Shown here: in pieces, positions 54,439 through 63,010 of the stretch
How the letters are laid out: every line of letters starts with the position of its first letter
How positions within the stretch are numbered: position 1 is the stretch's first letter
From: Polyangiaceae bacterium
GTDB taxonomy: Bacteria; Myxococcota_A; Polyangia; Polyangiales; Polyangiaceae
DNA length: 64,000 nucleotides
Direction: 5' to 3'
Assembly: GCA_015075635.1 (NCBI GenBank)
Contig: JABTUA010000001.1
Coordinates: 2,604,001-2,668,000 of the forward strand
Program-made: the position numbers and the translations under genes
The notes under the pieces: model-generated
Databases searched by the model: none
Told to the model about the DNA's origin: nothing
The model's input: the letters and a program-made list of their open reading frames with translations, nothing else

Positions 54439-55437
54439 ATGCGCAAGGCTGCCCTGTTGATGACGCTCTTGGCCCTGGGATGCGGTGGCGAGTCGGACAG
54501 CGATGGGAGCGGAGGCTCCGGGGGGCAGAGCGGCGGGTCCGGCGGCGGCACGGGCGCCACCGGGGGCTCCTCCGGCTCGGGCGGCGCGAGCGGCGGTTCG
54601 GCGGGCAGCGGCGGCACCGCGGGGAGCGGCGCGACGGGCGGCGCGAGCGGGGCCGGCGGCAGCGGCGGCGCCAGCGGAGGCGGCGGAACGGGTGGTGGCA
54701 GCTGCGGCTTCTGCGATTTCGTGTGCTGCGGCAGCGCCTGCACCAACACCGGCAACGACATCAAGAACTGTGGCAAGTGCGGCACGGTTTGTCCGGGCAC
54801 GAACCCCTACTGTGACAACGGCGTGTGCAAGACCCAGGCGCCCTGCGAGTCCGGCACCGCCTGCATCGGCACGACCACCTGCTGCGGCAAGAGCTGCTGC
54901 GCGCTCGGCGAGATCTGCTGCGACGTCCCCGGACCCCTCGGCACGCCCTACCCCACCTGTCACACGCCTGTGGACGGAACCTGCCCCAAGGGCTGCACGA
55001 GCTGCGTCTGCAACTCCCCCGACACGCCCATCGCCACGCCCAGCGGCGAGCGGCGCATCGCCGATCTCCGCGACGGGGATCTGGTCTACAGCATGGACGG
55101 CGGCAGGATGCGCGCGGTGAAGGTCAGGCAAACCCACCGCGTCGAGGCGCCGAACCACGCTGTCGTGCGCGTGACCCTGGCGAGCGGGGCGGTGCTCGAG
55201 GTCAGCCCCAAGCACCCCACGGCGGACGGGCGCTCCTTCGGGGATCTGCGCGGGGGGGACCGCCTGGACGGCGTGTTCGTCGTCGCCGCCGAGCTCGTCC
55301 CGTTCACGCACTCGCACACCTACGACATCCTGCCGGACTCGGACACCGGCACCTATTGGGCCGGAGGCGTGCTGATCGCCAGCACCGTCGCCGGCGCGCC
55401 GCGCGAGAGCCTCACGAGCGCACCGGCGAGCCGCTGA
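54439..55437 (+). CDS. Cys-rich lipoprotein with C-terminal Hint domain
   Basis: 332 residues: leader ending in LALGC (Cys15), a 70-residue Gly/Ser linker, a Cys-rich module (about 88-185, more than 20 Cys), then a Hint domain beginning at Cys191 (CNSPDTPIATP, IADLRDGDLVYS). It has the block-B His in SPKHP (residue 259) and THSHTYDI near 300. Hint domains in hedgehog and inteins cleave at their first Cys. The C-terminal His-Asn pair of inteins is absent (GVLIAST), so splicing is not expected. GGAGG precedes the ATG. Confidence 0.8.
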   Translation: MRKAALLMTLLALGCGGESDSDGSGGSGGQSGGSGGGTGATGGSSGSGGASGGSAGSGGTAGSGATGGASGAGGSGGASGGGGTGGGSCGFCDFVCCGSACTNTGNDIKNCGKCGTVCPGTNPYCDNGVCKTQAPCESGTACIGTTTCCGKSCCALGEICCDVPGPLGTPYPTCHTPVDGTCPKGCTSCVCNSPDTPIATPSGERRIADLRDGDLVYSMDGGRMRAVKVRQTHRVEAPNHAVVRVTLASGAVLEVSPKHPTADGRSFGDLRGGDRLDGVFVVAAELVPFTHSHTYDILPDSDTGTYWAGGVLIASTVAGAPRESLTSAPASR

Positions 55438-55498
55438 TGCGGGCGCCGGATTGACGCTTGACGCTTCAGTCGTCCGCTGAGCGAGACGAGAATCCCGC

Positions 55499-57748
55499 TC
55501 AGCGCGGGCGCGGACGGTCGCCGCCGCGGCGGCGGTCGCCCCCGCGGTCACCGCGATCGCCCCCGCGGGGCGGCCGGCCGCCACGATCGCGGGACGGCGG
55601 ACCCGCCTCGCGCGCGCGCTGGATGCGCTCGCGGGCGGCCTCGCCCTCCTCGCCCTCCGGGAACGGCAAGAGCTCGCGACGGGTGAGGCGCGTCTTGCCT
55701 TCGCGGTCGATGCTGATGACCTTGACCTCGACGGTGTCGCCTTCCTTGAGCACGTCGCCGGGGAACTCGACTCGCTCGTGCGCGATCTCCGAGACGTGGA
55801 GCAGCGCCTCTTTGTTCGGAAGGATCTCGACGAAGGCGCCGAAGTCCACGATGCGGGTGACCGTGCCCTTGTAGACCTGGCCGACCTCGGCCTCCGCGGT
55901 CAGCCCCTTGATGATCTCCAGGGCCTTCAGCACCGCCTCGGAGTCGGAGCTCGCCACGTTCACCGTGCCGTCGTCCTCCACGTCGATCGCCACGCCGGTC
56001 TGGTCGACGATGCCCTTGATGGTCTTGCCGCCGGGTCCGATGATGATGCGGATCTGGTCCGGCTTGACCTTGATGGTCGTGATGCGCGGCGCCCACTTGT
56101 TGATCTCGGGGCGGGGCTCGGCCAGGGTCGCCAGCATCTTGCCCAGGATGTGCAGGCGGCCTTCGCGGGCCTGCTCCAGGGCGCGCTCGAGGATCGAGCG
56201 CTCGAGCCCGGCGATCTTGATGTCCATCTGGATGGCCGTCACGCCGCGATCGGTGCCGCAGACCTTGAAGTCCATGTCGCCGAGGTGATCCTCGTCGCCG
56301 AGGATGTCGCTCAGGATGGCGACCTTGTCGCCCTCCTTGATCAGACCCATGGCGATGCCGGCGACGGGCTTTCGGATCGGCACGCCGCAGTCCATCATCG
56401 ACATCGTCGCGCCGCACACCGCGGCCATCGAGCTCGAGCCGTTCGACTCCAGCGTCTCGCTGACGATGCGGATGGTGTACGGGAACTTCTCGTGGCTGGG
56501 GATCATGCGGACGACCGCGCGCTCCGCCAGCGCGCCGTGGCCGATCTCGCGGCGACCGGGACCGCGCATGGGCTTGGTCTCGCCGGTGCTGAAGGGCGGG
56601 AAGTTGTAGTGGAGCATGAACGGCTTCCACGACTCGCCGGTGAGCGCGTCGATCTTCTGCTCGTCGGTCGAGGTGCCGAGCGTCGTGGTGACGATGGCCT
56701 GAGTCTCCCCGCGCTGGAACAGCGCCGAGCCGTGCACGCGCGGCAAGAGCGCCACGTCGCAGGTGATGGGGCGGATGGTCCGCTCGTCGCGGCCGTCGAT
56801 GCGCACGCGCTGCTCGACCACCATCTTGCGGACGACGACGTACTTCCGCTCCTCGAACTCCTCCTTGACCAGCTTCTCGACGCTCGGCCACTTCTCCTCG
56901 CCGAGCTCCGCCTTGAGCTTCTCCGCCAGCGCCTTCTTGAGCTCGCCGTAGCGGTCGTAGCGCTTCTTCTTCTCCTTGATCACGCAGGCCTGGGCCAGGT
57001 CGGCGTCGACCAAGACCGCGACGCGCGCCTTGATCGCCTCGTCGAGCTTCACGACCGAGAACTCGCGCTTCGGCTTGCCCACCGCGGCCCGGAGCTTCTC
57101 GATCAGCTCGATCACCTTCTGGCCCTCGCGGTGCGCGAACATCAGCGCGTCGATCAGATCGGCCTCGCTGCACTCGTCCGCACCACCCTCGACCATGCAG
57201 ATGGCGTCCTTGGTGACCGCGACGACCACGTCGATGTCGGCCTTCGCGCTCTGCTCGAAGGTCGGATAGGTGACGAGCTCTCCCTCGACCCGGGCCACGC
57301 GAATGCCGCACAGCGGGCCGTCCCAGGGGATGTCCGAGATGGCCAGGGCCGCGCTGGCCCCGGTCAGCGCCAGGACGTCGGTGGGGTTCGCCTTGTCGGC
57401 GGAGAGCACGGTCGCGATGACCTGCGTGTCCTTCTTGTAGCCCTCGGGGAAGAGCGGCCGCAGGGGCCGGTCCATCAGGCGGCAGGCCAGGATCTCGTAG
57501 TCACGCTGGCGCGCCTCGCGCTTGAAGAAGCCTCCGGGGATCTTGCCTGCGGCGTAGGTCTTCTCGACGTACTCGCAGGTGAGCGGGAAGAAATCGAGGC
57601 CCGGGCGCTCCTCGGTGGAGGTGGCGGTCACCAGCACCATGCTCTCGCCGTAGGTGACGAGGATCGATCCGTGGGCGAGCTTGGCCAAGCGGCCCGTTTC
57701 GAGTGTGAGCTGACGGCCACCAACGGTGACGGATTCACGTACGTACAT
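55499..57748 (-). CDS. pnp: Polyribonucleotide nucleotidyltransferase (PNPase)
   Basis: 749 residues: two RNase PH domains, then KH (IIIGPGGKTIKGI) and S1 (YKGTVTRIVDFGAFVEILPN) domains, full length for PNPase. It degrades RNA phosphorolytically and is part of the degradosome in many bacteria. ATG 57748 (MYVRE) is chosen because AAAGGGG precedes it; a longer frame to 57796 is not homologous. A Gly/Arg/Asp-rich tail of about 45 residues follows the S1 domain. It follows rpsO, the usual order. Confidence 0.95.
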   Translation of the reverse strand: MYVRESVTVGGRQLTLETGRLAKLAHGSILVTYGESMVLVTATSTEERPGLDFFPLTCEYVEKTYAAGKIPGGFFKREARQRDYEILACRLMDRPLRPLFPEGYKKDTQVIATVLSADKANPTDVLALTGASAALAISDIPWDGPLCGIRVARVEGELVTYPTFEQSAKADIDVVVAVTKDAICMVEGGADECSEADLIDALMFAHREGQKVIELIEKLRAAVGKPKREFSVVKLDEAIKARVAVLVDADLAQACVIKEKKKRYDRYGELKKALAEKLKAELGEEKWPSVEKLVKEEFEERKYVVVRKMVVEQRVRIDGRDERTIRPITCDVALLPRVHGSALFQRGETQAIVTTTLGTSTDEQKIDALTGESWKPFMLHYNFPPFSTGETKPMRGPGRREIGHGALAERAVVRMIPSHEKFPYTIRIVSETLESNGSSSMAAVCGATMSMMDCGVPIRKPVAGIAMGLIKEGDKVAILSDILGDEDHLGDMDFKVCGTDRGVTAIQMDIKIAGLERSILERALEQAREGRLHILGKMLATLAEPRPEINKWAPRITTIKVKPDQIRIIIGPGGKTIKGIVDQTGVAIDVEDDGTVNVASSDSEAVLKALEIIKGLTAEAEVGQVYKGTVTRIVDFGAFVEILPNKEALLHVSEIAHERVEFPGDVLKEGDTVEVKVISIDREGKTRLTRRELLPFPEGEEGEAARERIQRAREAGPPSRDRGGRPPRGGDRGDRGGDRRRGGDRPRPR

Positions 57749-57931
57749 TTTCAAAGCGCCCCTTTCTTGGGCGAACGCCCGCTGCGTGCGGGTCAACGCC
57801 GATTGCGAGCGCCATTACCCCTTCAGCCTCGGTTCCTGATCGCGACACGCTCTTGGGTCGCGCGCACGAGTCGAAGATGAAGTCAGGCGCTGCAGCCGGA
57901 GAAAATTTGCGGCTCTTGGACTGACCCGCGC

Positions 57932-58201
57932 TCACTTGCGCAGGTTCAGCGAGGACACGACCTTGCGATAGCGATCGACGTTCGACTGCTTGAGGTAGTC
58001 GAGCAGGCGACGACGCTGGCCGACGAGCATGAGCAGACCACGACGGCTGTGGTGGTCCTTCTTGTGGGTCTTGAAGTGCTCCGTGAGCTGCTCGATGCGC
58101 TGGCTCAAGAGGGCGATCTGCACCTCGGGGGAGCCGGTGTCCGAATCGTGGAGCCGGAAGTTGGTGATGACGCGCGTTTTCGCGCCGGGCTCTAGCGGCA
58201 T
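57932..58201 (-). CDS. rpsO: 30S ribosomal protein S15
   Basis: 89 residues, normal length. It carries the conserved [24 protein letters not shown] and LLDYLKQSN blocks. It binds 16S rRNA early in assembly. GAGGAAAGG precedes ATG by about 6 bases. It is upstream of pnp with a 183-base gap. In other bacteria S15 represses its own translation through its leader; a specific leader structure was not identified here. Confidence 0.96.
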   Translation of the reverse strand: MPLEPGAKTRVITNFRLHDSDTGSPEVQIALLSQRIEQLTEHFKTHKKDHHSRRGLLMLVGQRRRLLDYLKQSNVDRYRKVVSSLNLRK

Positions 58202-58367
58202 GACGACCTTTCCTCTGGATTAAAGTCCGCGGAGTATACGCGCGAAGATCGGCCGGTCAACGGGATCGCGGGCCAGGGCAAAAGCGCGGGAAAAACGCCA
58301 AAATGGCCGGAGCCCGGCTCGGCCGAGGCCGCCCGGGCTCCGCGGGGGCCCAACGGGCCCGGGGACG

Positions 58368-58937
58368 TCACTTGCCTTCGACCACGTGGCAGCCGCCGCA
58401 GCCGAAGCCTTCCTTGGTCTCCGGGTTGAAGGCGGGGACTCCGAGCGCCGCGGCCATCTCGCCGGTCACCTTCTCCATCATGAACTTGGTGATCTTCTCG
58501 TGCTTCTTCAGGTGCTTGGCGAAGCCGTTGGTGCGGTCGAGCTTCGGGAGCTTGGCGTTCGGCATCTTGAACTTGCCCTCCTTGGCGCCAGGCCCGTGGC
58601 AGGTTCCGCAGTTCACGTCGGCGAACTTCTTGCCGTCGAACTCCTTGAGCAGCGCGCCCAGCTTCGGCACGACGACGCTCTTCATGTGCTCCTTCTTCTG
58701 CTCGTCGTTCATGTCCTTCCAGGCGGCCTTGGCGGGCTCTTCCGGCTTCTTCTCCTCGGGCTTTGCCTCCTCGGGCTTCGCCTCCTCCGGCTTGGGCTCC
58801 TCGGGCGCAGCCGTCTCCGCCGGCGCGGGCTCCGTGCCGCCGGCCTCGGGCGGCGGGGTCGCTCCGCCACAAGCCACTGCCAAACCCACTGCTCCGGCCA
58901 TCGCGGCCACCACGAAGCTTCCGTGAACGAAACGCAT
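58368..58937 (-). CDS. Diheme c-type cytochrome lipoprotein
   Basis: 189 residues. The leader ends in LAVACGG (lipobox), followed by a Glu/Pro/Lys-rich linker (about 45-70). Two heme-binding CxxCH motifs are seen: CGTCH (110-114) and CGGCH (180-184), the second near the very end. This is small for a diheme cytochrome. It probably carries electrons at the outer membrane; partners are not in the window. GGAGG precedes the start. Confidence 0.85.
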   Translation of the reverse strand: MRFVHGSFVVAAMAGAVGLAVACGGATPPPEAGGTEPAPAETAAPEEPKPEEAKPEEAKPEEKKPEEPAKAAWKDMNDEQKKEHMKSVVVPKLGALLKEFDGKKFADVNCGTCHGPGAKEGKFKMPNAKLPKLDRTNGFAKHLKKHEKITKFMMEKVTGEMAAALGVPAFNPETKEGFGCGGCHVVEGK

Positions 58938-59058
58938 GCTCTCTGACCTCCGAGCGGGCTTTTCCCAAGGCCCCGCAACGTTGGCAAGACAAACCTGCCG
59001 GTCCGGACCGGCCCAAGGACGCGCGAGCAGGCTCTCGGGACGCCGGGCGCGTCGGAGC

Positions 59059-59877
59059 TCAGCTCGCGCCGTTGTCGCGGCGCAGCGACTCGAGCGAGGC
59101 GCGGTACTCCGCCGCCACCCGCGACGACGCGAAGGGCTCGGGTGCGACGTTGGACAGCGCCGCGAGCACCTTCCAGACCACGCCGGGCACGTGCAGGTAC
59201 TTGCGCTGGCGGAAACCCTCGAGCCCAGAGCGAGCACAGCGGTCCACCGGCATGAGCCAGCTCCTGAGCGAGTTGAAGCGCTCGCCTTCGGTCATCTCCG
59301 TGGCGATCCCGCCCGGCGCGAAGGTGGTGATGGAGACGTTCTTACCCTGGAGCTCGTGGTACAGGCTGCAGCCGTAGTGCACCAGGAACGCCTTCGTGCC
59401 CGAATACGCGGCCTGGTAGGGCACCGGTGAGAGCCCGGCCATGCTCGACACCAGCATCACCCCCCCGCCCTCGTTCTGCTTCTCCAGATAGGGCAAGAGG
59501 TGGGTGGTGAAGCGCACCACGCTAGTCACATTGGTCGAGAGCATGCGCGAGAAGCCATCCCAGCCGAGCTCGTGCCAGTCCCCGAAGTGGGTGATGCCGG
59601 CGTTCAAGACGGCGCCGTAGAGCGGCTCGCCCTGGGTCGCAGCCTCGCACACGCGATCGACGTCGTCGGTCTTCTGCAGGTCCGCCGTCAACGTCAGCAC
59701 CTTCACGCCGGTGGGCTCGAGCTCCTGCTTGAGCGCCTGGAGGCGGTCCCCGCGCCGCGCCACGGCGAGGATGTTCGCGCCGTGGTCCCGCGCGAGCTGC
59801 CGAGCCATCTCCTGCCCCAGCCCGGAAGAGGCGCCCGTCACCAGCACCCAGCGACCCCGAAAGTCCATCGGCTTCAT
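59059..59877 (-). CDS. Short-chain dehydrogenase/reductase
   Basis: 272 residues. Cofactor motif TGASSGLG, the NAG motif, catalytic Ser in VSSMAG and YSGTK (Tyr/Lys) are intact. It reduces or oxidises a carbonyl/alcohol with NAD(P)H; the substrate cannot be told. A C-terminal helical tail (RSGLEGFRQRKYLHVPG) resembles the fatty-acyl-type SDR group. ATG 59877 is used; an ATG at 59868 is an alternative. Upstream is the tandem-repeat block. Confidence 0.9.
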   Translation of the reverse strand: MKPMDFRGRWVLVTGASSGLGQEMARQLARDHGANILAVARRGDRLQALKQELEPTGVKVLTLTADLQKTDDVDRVCEAATQGEPLYGAVLNAGITHFGDWHELGWDGFSRMLSTNVTSVVRFTTHLLPYLEKQNEGGGVMLVSSMAGLSPVPYQAAYSGTKAFLVHYGCSLYHELQGKNVSITTFAPGGIATEMTEGERFNSLRSWLMPVDRCARSGLEGFRQRKYLHVPGVVWKVLAALSNVAPEPFASSRVAAEYRASLESLRRDNGAS

Positions 59878-59928
59878 GGGGGCGGGACTTAGCATTTCTT
59901 TTGTTTGCGCTCCGCTGAAGACCCGGGC

Positions 59929-60468
59929 GCCTCGCGACCCTTCCCACCGGACGAACAGCCGGCGCCCGGATTCGCCGGGTTTTCTCCCTCCGCTCACTCT
60001 GGCGGATCGTGATCTGATCTTGCCAAGACCCAGGACGTGGTGGCGGGCTCGGCCTCTGGCCTCGTGTTCGCTCCGCGGGGTACCCCAACCGCCTCGCGAC
60101 TTTTCCCACCGGACGAATAGCCGGCGCCCGGATTCGCCGGGTTTTCTCCCTCCGCTCACTCTGGCGGATCGTGATCTGATCTTGCCAAGACCCAGGACGT
60201 GGTGGCGGGCTCGGCCTCTGGCCTCCGTTCGCTCCGCGGGGTACCCCAACCGCCTCGCGACCCTTCCCACCGGACGAATAGCCGGCGCCCGGATTCGCCG
60301 GGTTTTCTCCCTCCGCTCACTCTGGCGGATCGTGATCTGATCTTGCCAAGACCCAGGACGTGGTGGCGGGCTCGGCCTCTGGCCTCGCGTTCGCTCCGCG
60401 GGGTACCCCAACCGCCTCGCGACTTTTCCCACCGGACGAATAGCCGGCGCCCGGATTCGCCGGGTTTC
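59929..60468. repeat. Three and a third copies of a 162-bp tandem repeat
   Basis: Units begin at 59929, 60091, 60252 and 60414 (period 162/161/162); the fourth is cut off at about 60468. They are near identical. Each contains the short palindrome gccggcgcccggattcgccgg followed by tttt, a stem-loop with T-run. Confidence 0.93.
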
Positions 60469-60660
60469 TCACGCGGGGACTCTTCTCGCGTCCGCTCACC
60501 CCCGCGACGTCTGGCGTCACTTCCGCACGGTCGAAACAGCCGGCGCCCGGATTCGCCGGGTTTTCTCACGCGGGGACTCTTCTCGCGTCCGCTCACCCCC
60601 GCGACGTCTGGCGTCACTTCCGCACGGTCGAAACAGCCGGCGCCCGGATTCGCCGGGTTT
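60443..60660. repeat. Two copies of a 97-bp tandem repeat joined to the same palindrome
   Basis: After copy four, the palindrome recurs at 60539 and 60636 (spacing 96 and 97). The filler between them differs from the 162-bp unit (cgcggggactcttctcgcg). The palindrome is thus the shared part of both repeat types, six copies in total (59958, 60120, 60281, 60443, 60539, 60636). Confidence 0.9.
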
Positions 60661-60737
60661 TCTCACTCTCCTCTCCTTGGCAGATCGTGATCTGATCTTG
60701 CCAAGACCCAGGACGTGGTGGCGGGCTCGGCCTCTGG

Positions 60738-61120
60738 CCTCGCGTCTTCCCCCGGAGGCCTCGCGTCTTCCCCGCGTCTTCCCCCGGAGGCCTCGCGTCT
60801 TCCCCCGGAGGCCTCGCGTCTTCCCCGCGTCTTCCCCCGGAGGCCACGCGTCTTCCCCCGGAGGCCTCGCGTCTTCCCCCGGAGGCCTCGCGTCTTCCCC
60901 CGGGGGCCTCGCGTCTTCCCCCGGAGGCCTCGCGTCTTCCCCCGGAGGCCTCGCGTCTTCCCCCGGAGGCCTCGCGTCTTCCCCCGGAGGCCTCGCGTCT
61001 TCCCCCGGAGGCCTGGCGTCTTCCCCCGGAGGCCTGGCGTCTTCCCCCGGAGGCCTGGCGTCTTCCCCCGGAGGCCTCGCGTCTTCCCCCGGAAGCGTCG
61101 CGTCTTCCCCCGGAAGCCTC
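60738..61120. repeat. 21-bp minisatellite, about 19 copies
   Basis: Unit cctcgcgtcttcccccggagg recurs from 60738, with two shortened copies (by 12 bases, cgcgtcttccccgcg) and a few one-base variants (cctggcg, ccacgcg, ggaag). It leaves open frames on both strands (for example ASSPGGL), which are artefacts of the repeat, not genes. Confidence 0.92.
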
Positions 61121-61198
61121 GCGCTTCGCGCCTGAGCCCCTCACGGCCTTCCCCCTTCCGCGCCTGGCTCTGAAGCCCGAGCCCTGCCCGCCTGCCGC

Positions 61199-63010
61199 CT
61201 AGAACCTGGCCTGCATCGCCAGCCCGTAGCCCACGAAGTTCGGGCTGATGAAGCTGCGCAGGAGCACCGTGCCGCTCGGATCGAGCTCGAGCCGGGTCAT
61301 GTTGTTGTCGCGGCGGAACTGCATCCAGCCGATGGCGCTCATCATCGGGGAGATGTCCCACTTGAGGCTGCCGCGTGCCTGCAAGATGGGCACGCGCTTC
61401 TCGCCCGCGGGCAGGAAGGCCAGGTTGCCCTGCTCGCGGACCACGATGGTGCGCGAGGTGTCCTGACCGAACAGGTCCACGCTCTCGCTGCGGAAGGTGG
61501 CAGGATTCTGCAGCCCAGCGCCGAAGCCCGGGGTCAGGTGCAGGCTCTCGATGAAGTAGTCCACCGAGGCGGCGAAGAAGGTCTCGTTCTCGGTCTTGGC
61601 CGCGTTCGGCAAGGTCTGGAACGGGATGAAGCTCGGTTGGTTGCGCAGCACGAAGGGCAGATCGCGGTAGATGGCCGAGAGGCTGGTGCGCAGGTAGCCG
61701 AACTTGATGTTGGCCTGCACCGCCGCGGCCCGCGCCAGCTGGATGTCGGTCGCGCCGGGCACGTCGAAGTCCTTCAGGTTCTGGTGCAGCTGCGTGGCCT
61801 CCGCGGAGAGCGCCCACGAGAGCTTGCCCGGCTCGTACTTCTCCTGCTTGAACTGCTCGAGCGGCGCGTTCGGATCGTTGCGGTAGAGCAGGAAGTCCGC
61901 CGAACGCGGCACGGCCATGTCCTGGTGCAGCACCGCGCGGCCGGAGAAGCCGTAGGTGAAGACGCGCTTTCCGAGCACGTCCGGATCTTCGAAGCGCCCC
62001 TGCTGGAAGTAGCCGGCGCCCACGTCCACGTGGAGCATCTCAGCCACGTCAGCGCCCGCGCCACCCAGGAAGCCGTAGTTCGTCTCGGCGACGCGCACCG
62101 TGTCCGTGGTCGAGCCTTCGCCGGACCCGCCCTCCACGATCCGCTGCTGCACCTCGATGATGCTGGCGGTCTTGAAGCCGCCGAAGGCGTACCAGCCCTT
62201 GCCGTCGTACTGCAGCTTGGCGCCCGGCGCGCTGGCCTGCAGGCGCGGGAAGATCGACTGGTTGAGGCGGCCGTTCGTGCCGCCCCAGGTGATGTCGTAC
62301 AGGTAGCCGAGCCGGAAACGATCCGTGTCGATGGGATACAGCGTGAGGCCGAGGCCCTGCGGGTTCTTCGCGTCTCCGCCGGTGCCGTAGAAGACGCGCA
62401 GGTAGGTGCCGGCGTCCTCGAGCACGCGGTTCACGTTGTTCGACTGCGATGCCAGCTCGGTCATGTTGACACGCATCACCAGCGCGGCCTCGGTGTCCAC
62501 GTTCTCGGCGAAGCCAGGCAGTCGGCTGTAGAGCACCAGGTGCGAGACGTTCTCGCGACCGGAGAAGCGCGAGTTCAAGTTGTCGAAGAACAGGCGGTAC
62601 TGCGGCCGATCGCCGACGCTGGCGTTGGGCGAGAGCGGGAAGGCCTCGCCGGTCTTGTGCAGGAAGTCGTCGTCGCCGAAGGTCCAGGTCAGACGCGTGT
62701 CCACGAAGGGCGAGTAGGCCTGCGCGCGCGGCCCAGCGCCGGGCTTGGGCTTGTCCGGCTCCGCCTTGGCCGCCGCCGGCTCGGGCTTGACCTCGGGCGC
62801 CGCCGGCGCCGTCGCCTGCCGGGCCGGTTGCTCCGGCTTCTTCTCCGCCTCCGGCGCTTCCTCGAGTTTCACGTCCTCCGGCTTCACCGGCGGATCGCCT
62901 TCGGGCTTGGGCTCGGGAGCCGGCTGGGCGCGCAGGGTCCCGGTCAGCGAAAGCGCTGCCGCGAGCCAGAGCGTCGTCCGGAGCTCAGTTCGATGCTTCA
63001 TTCGGGTCAT
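61199..63010 (-). CDS. Outer-membrane beta-barrel protein of unknown function
   Basis: 603 residues. The N-terminus is a signal peptide (MTRMKHRTELRTTLWLAAALSLTGTLRAQ), then a Pro/Glu/Lys-rich periplasmic linker to about residue 95. The rest has alternating aromatic beta-strand patterns (RLTWTFGDDDFL, YRLFFDNLNSRF, FRLGYLYDITWG) and ends in Phe (MQARF), typical of outer-membrane barrels. It is larger than porins of 16 strands; function is unknown. ATG 63010 follows AAGGAC; ATG 63001 is an alternative. It overlaps the gene at 62985 by about 25 bases, so the two are co-transcribed. Confidence 0.78.
   Translation of the reverse strand: MTRMKHRTELRTTLWLAAALSLTGTLRAQPAPEPKPEGDPPVKPEDVKLEEAPEAEKKPEQPARQATAPAAPEVKPEPAAAKAEPDKPKPGAGPRAQAYSPFVDTRLTWTFGDDDFLHKTGEAFPLSPNASVGDRPQYRLFFDNLNSRFSGRENVSHLVLYSRLPGFAENVDTEAALVMRVNMTELASQSNNVNRVLEDAGTYLRVFYGTGGDAKNPQGLGLTLYPIDTDRFRLGYLYDITWGGTNGRLNQSIFPRLQASAPGAKLQYDGKGWYAFGGFKTASIIEVQQRIVEGGSGEGSTTDTVRVAETNYGFLGGAGADVAEMLHVDVGAGYFQQGRFEDPDVLGKRVFTYGFSGRAVLHQDMAVPRSADFLLYRNDPNAPLEQFKQEKYEPGKLSWALSAEATQLHQNLKDFDVPGATDIQLARAAAVQANIKFGYLRTSLSAIYRDLPFVLRNQPSFIPFQTLPNAAKTENETFFAASVDYFIESLHLTPGFGAGLQNPATFRSESVDLFGQDTSRTIVVREQGNLAFLPAGEKRVPILQARGSLKWDISPMMSAIGWMQFRRDNNMTRLELDPSGTVLLRSFISPNFVGYGLAMQARF

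Noticed and set aside
59929-60660. CRISPR array
   Set aside because: The repeats are 162 and 97 bp and tandem, without unique spacers between short repeats; no cas genes are present.
60663-61817. Long open frames on both strands across the 21-bp repeat
   Set aside because: The 21-bp period is a multiple of three, so any frame stays open; the proteins are pure heptapeptide repeats.
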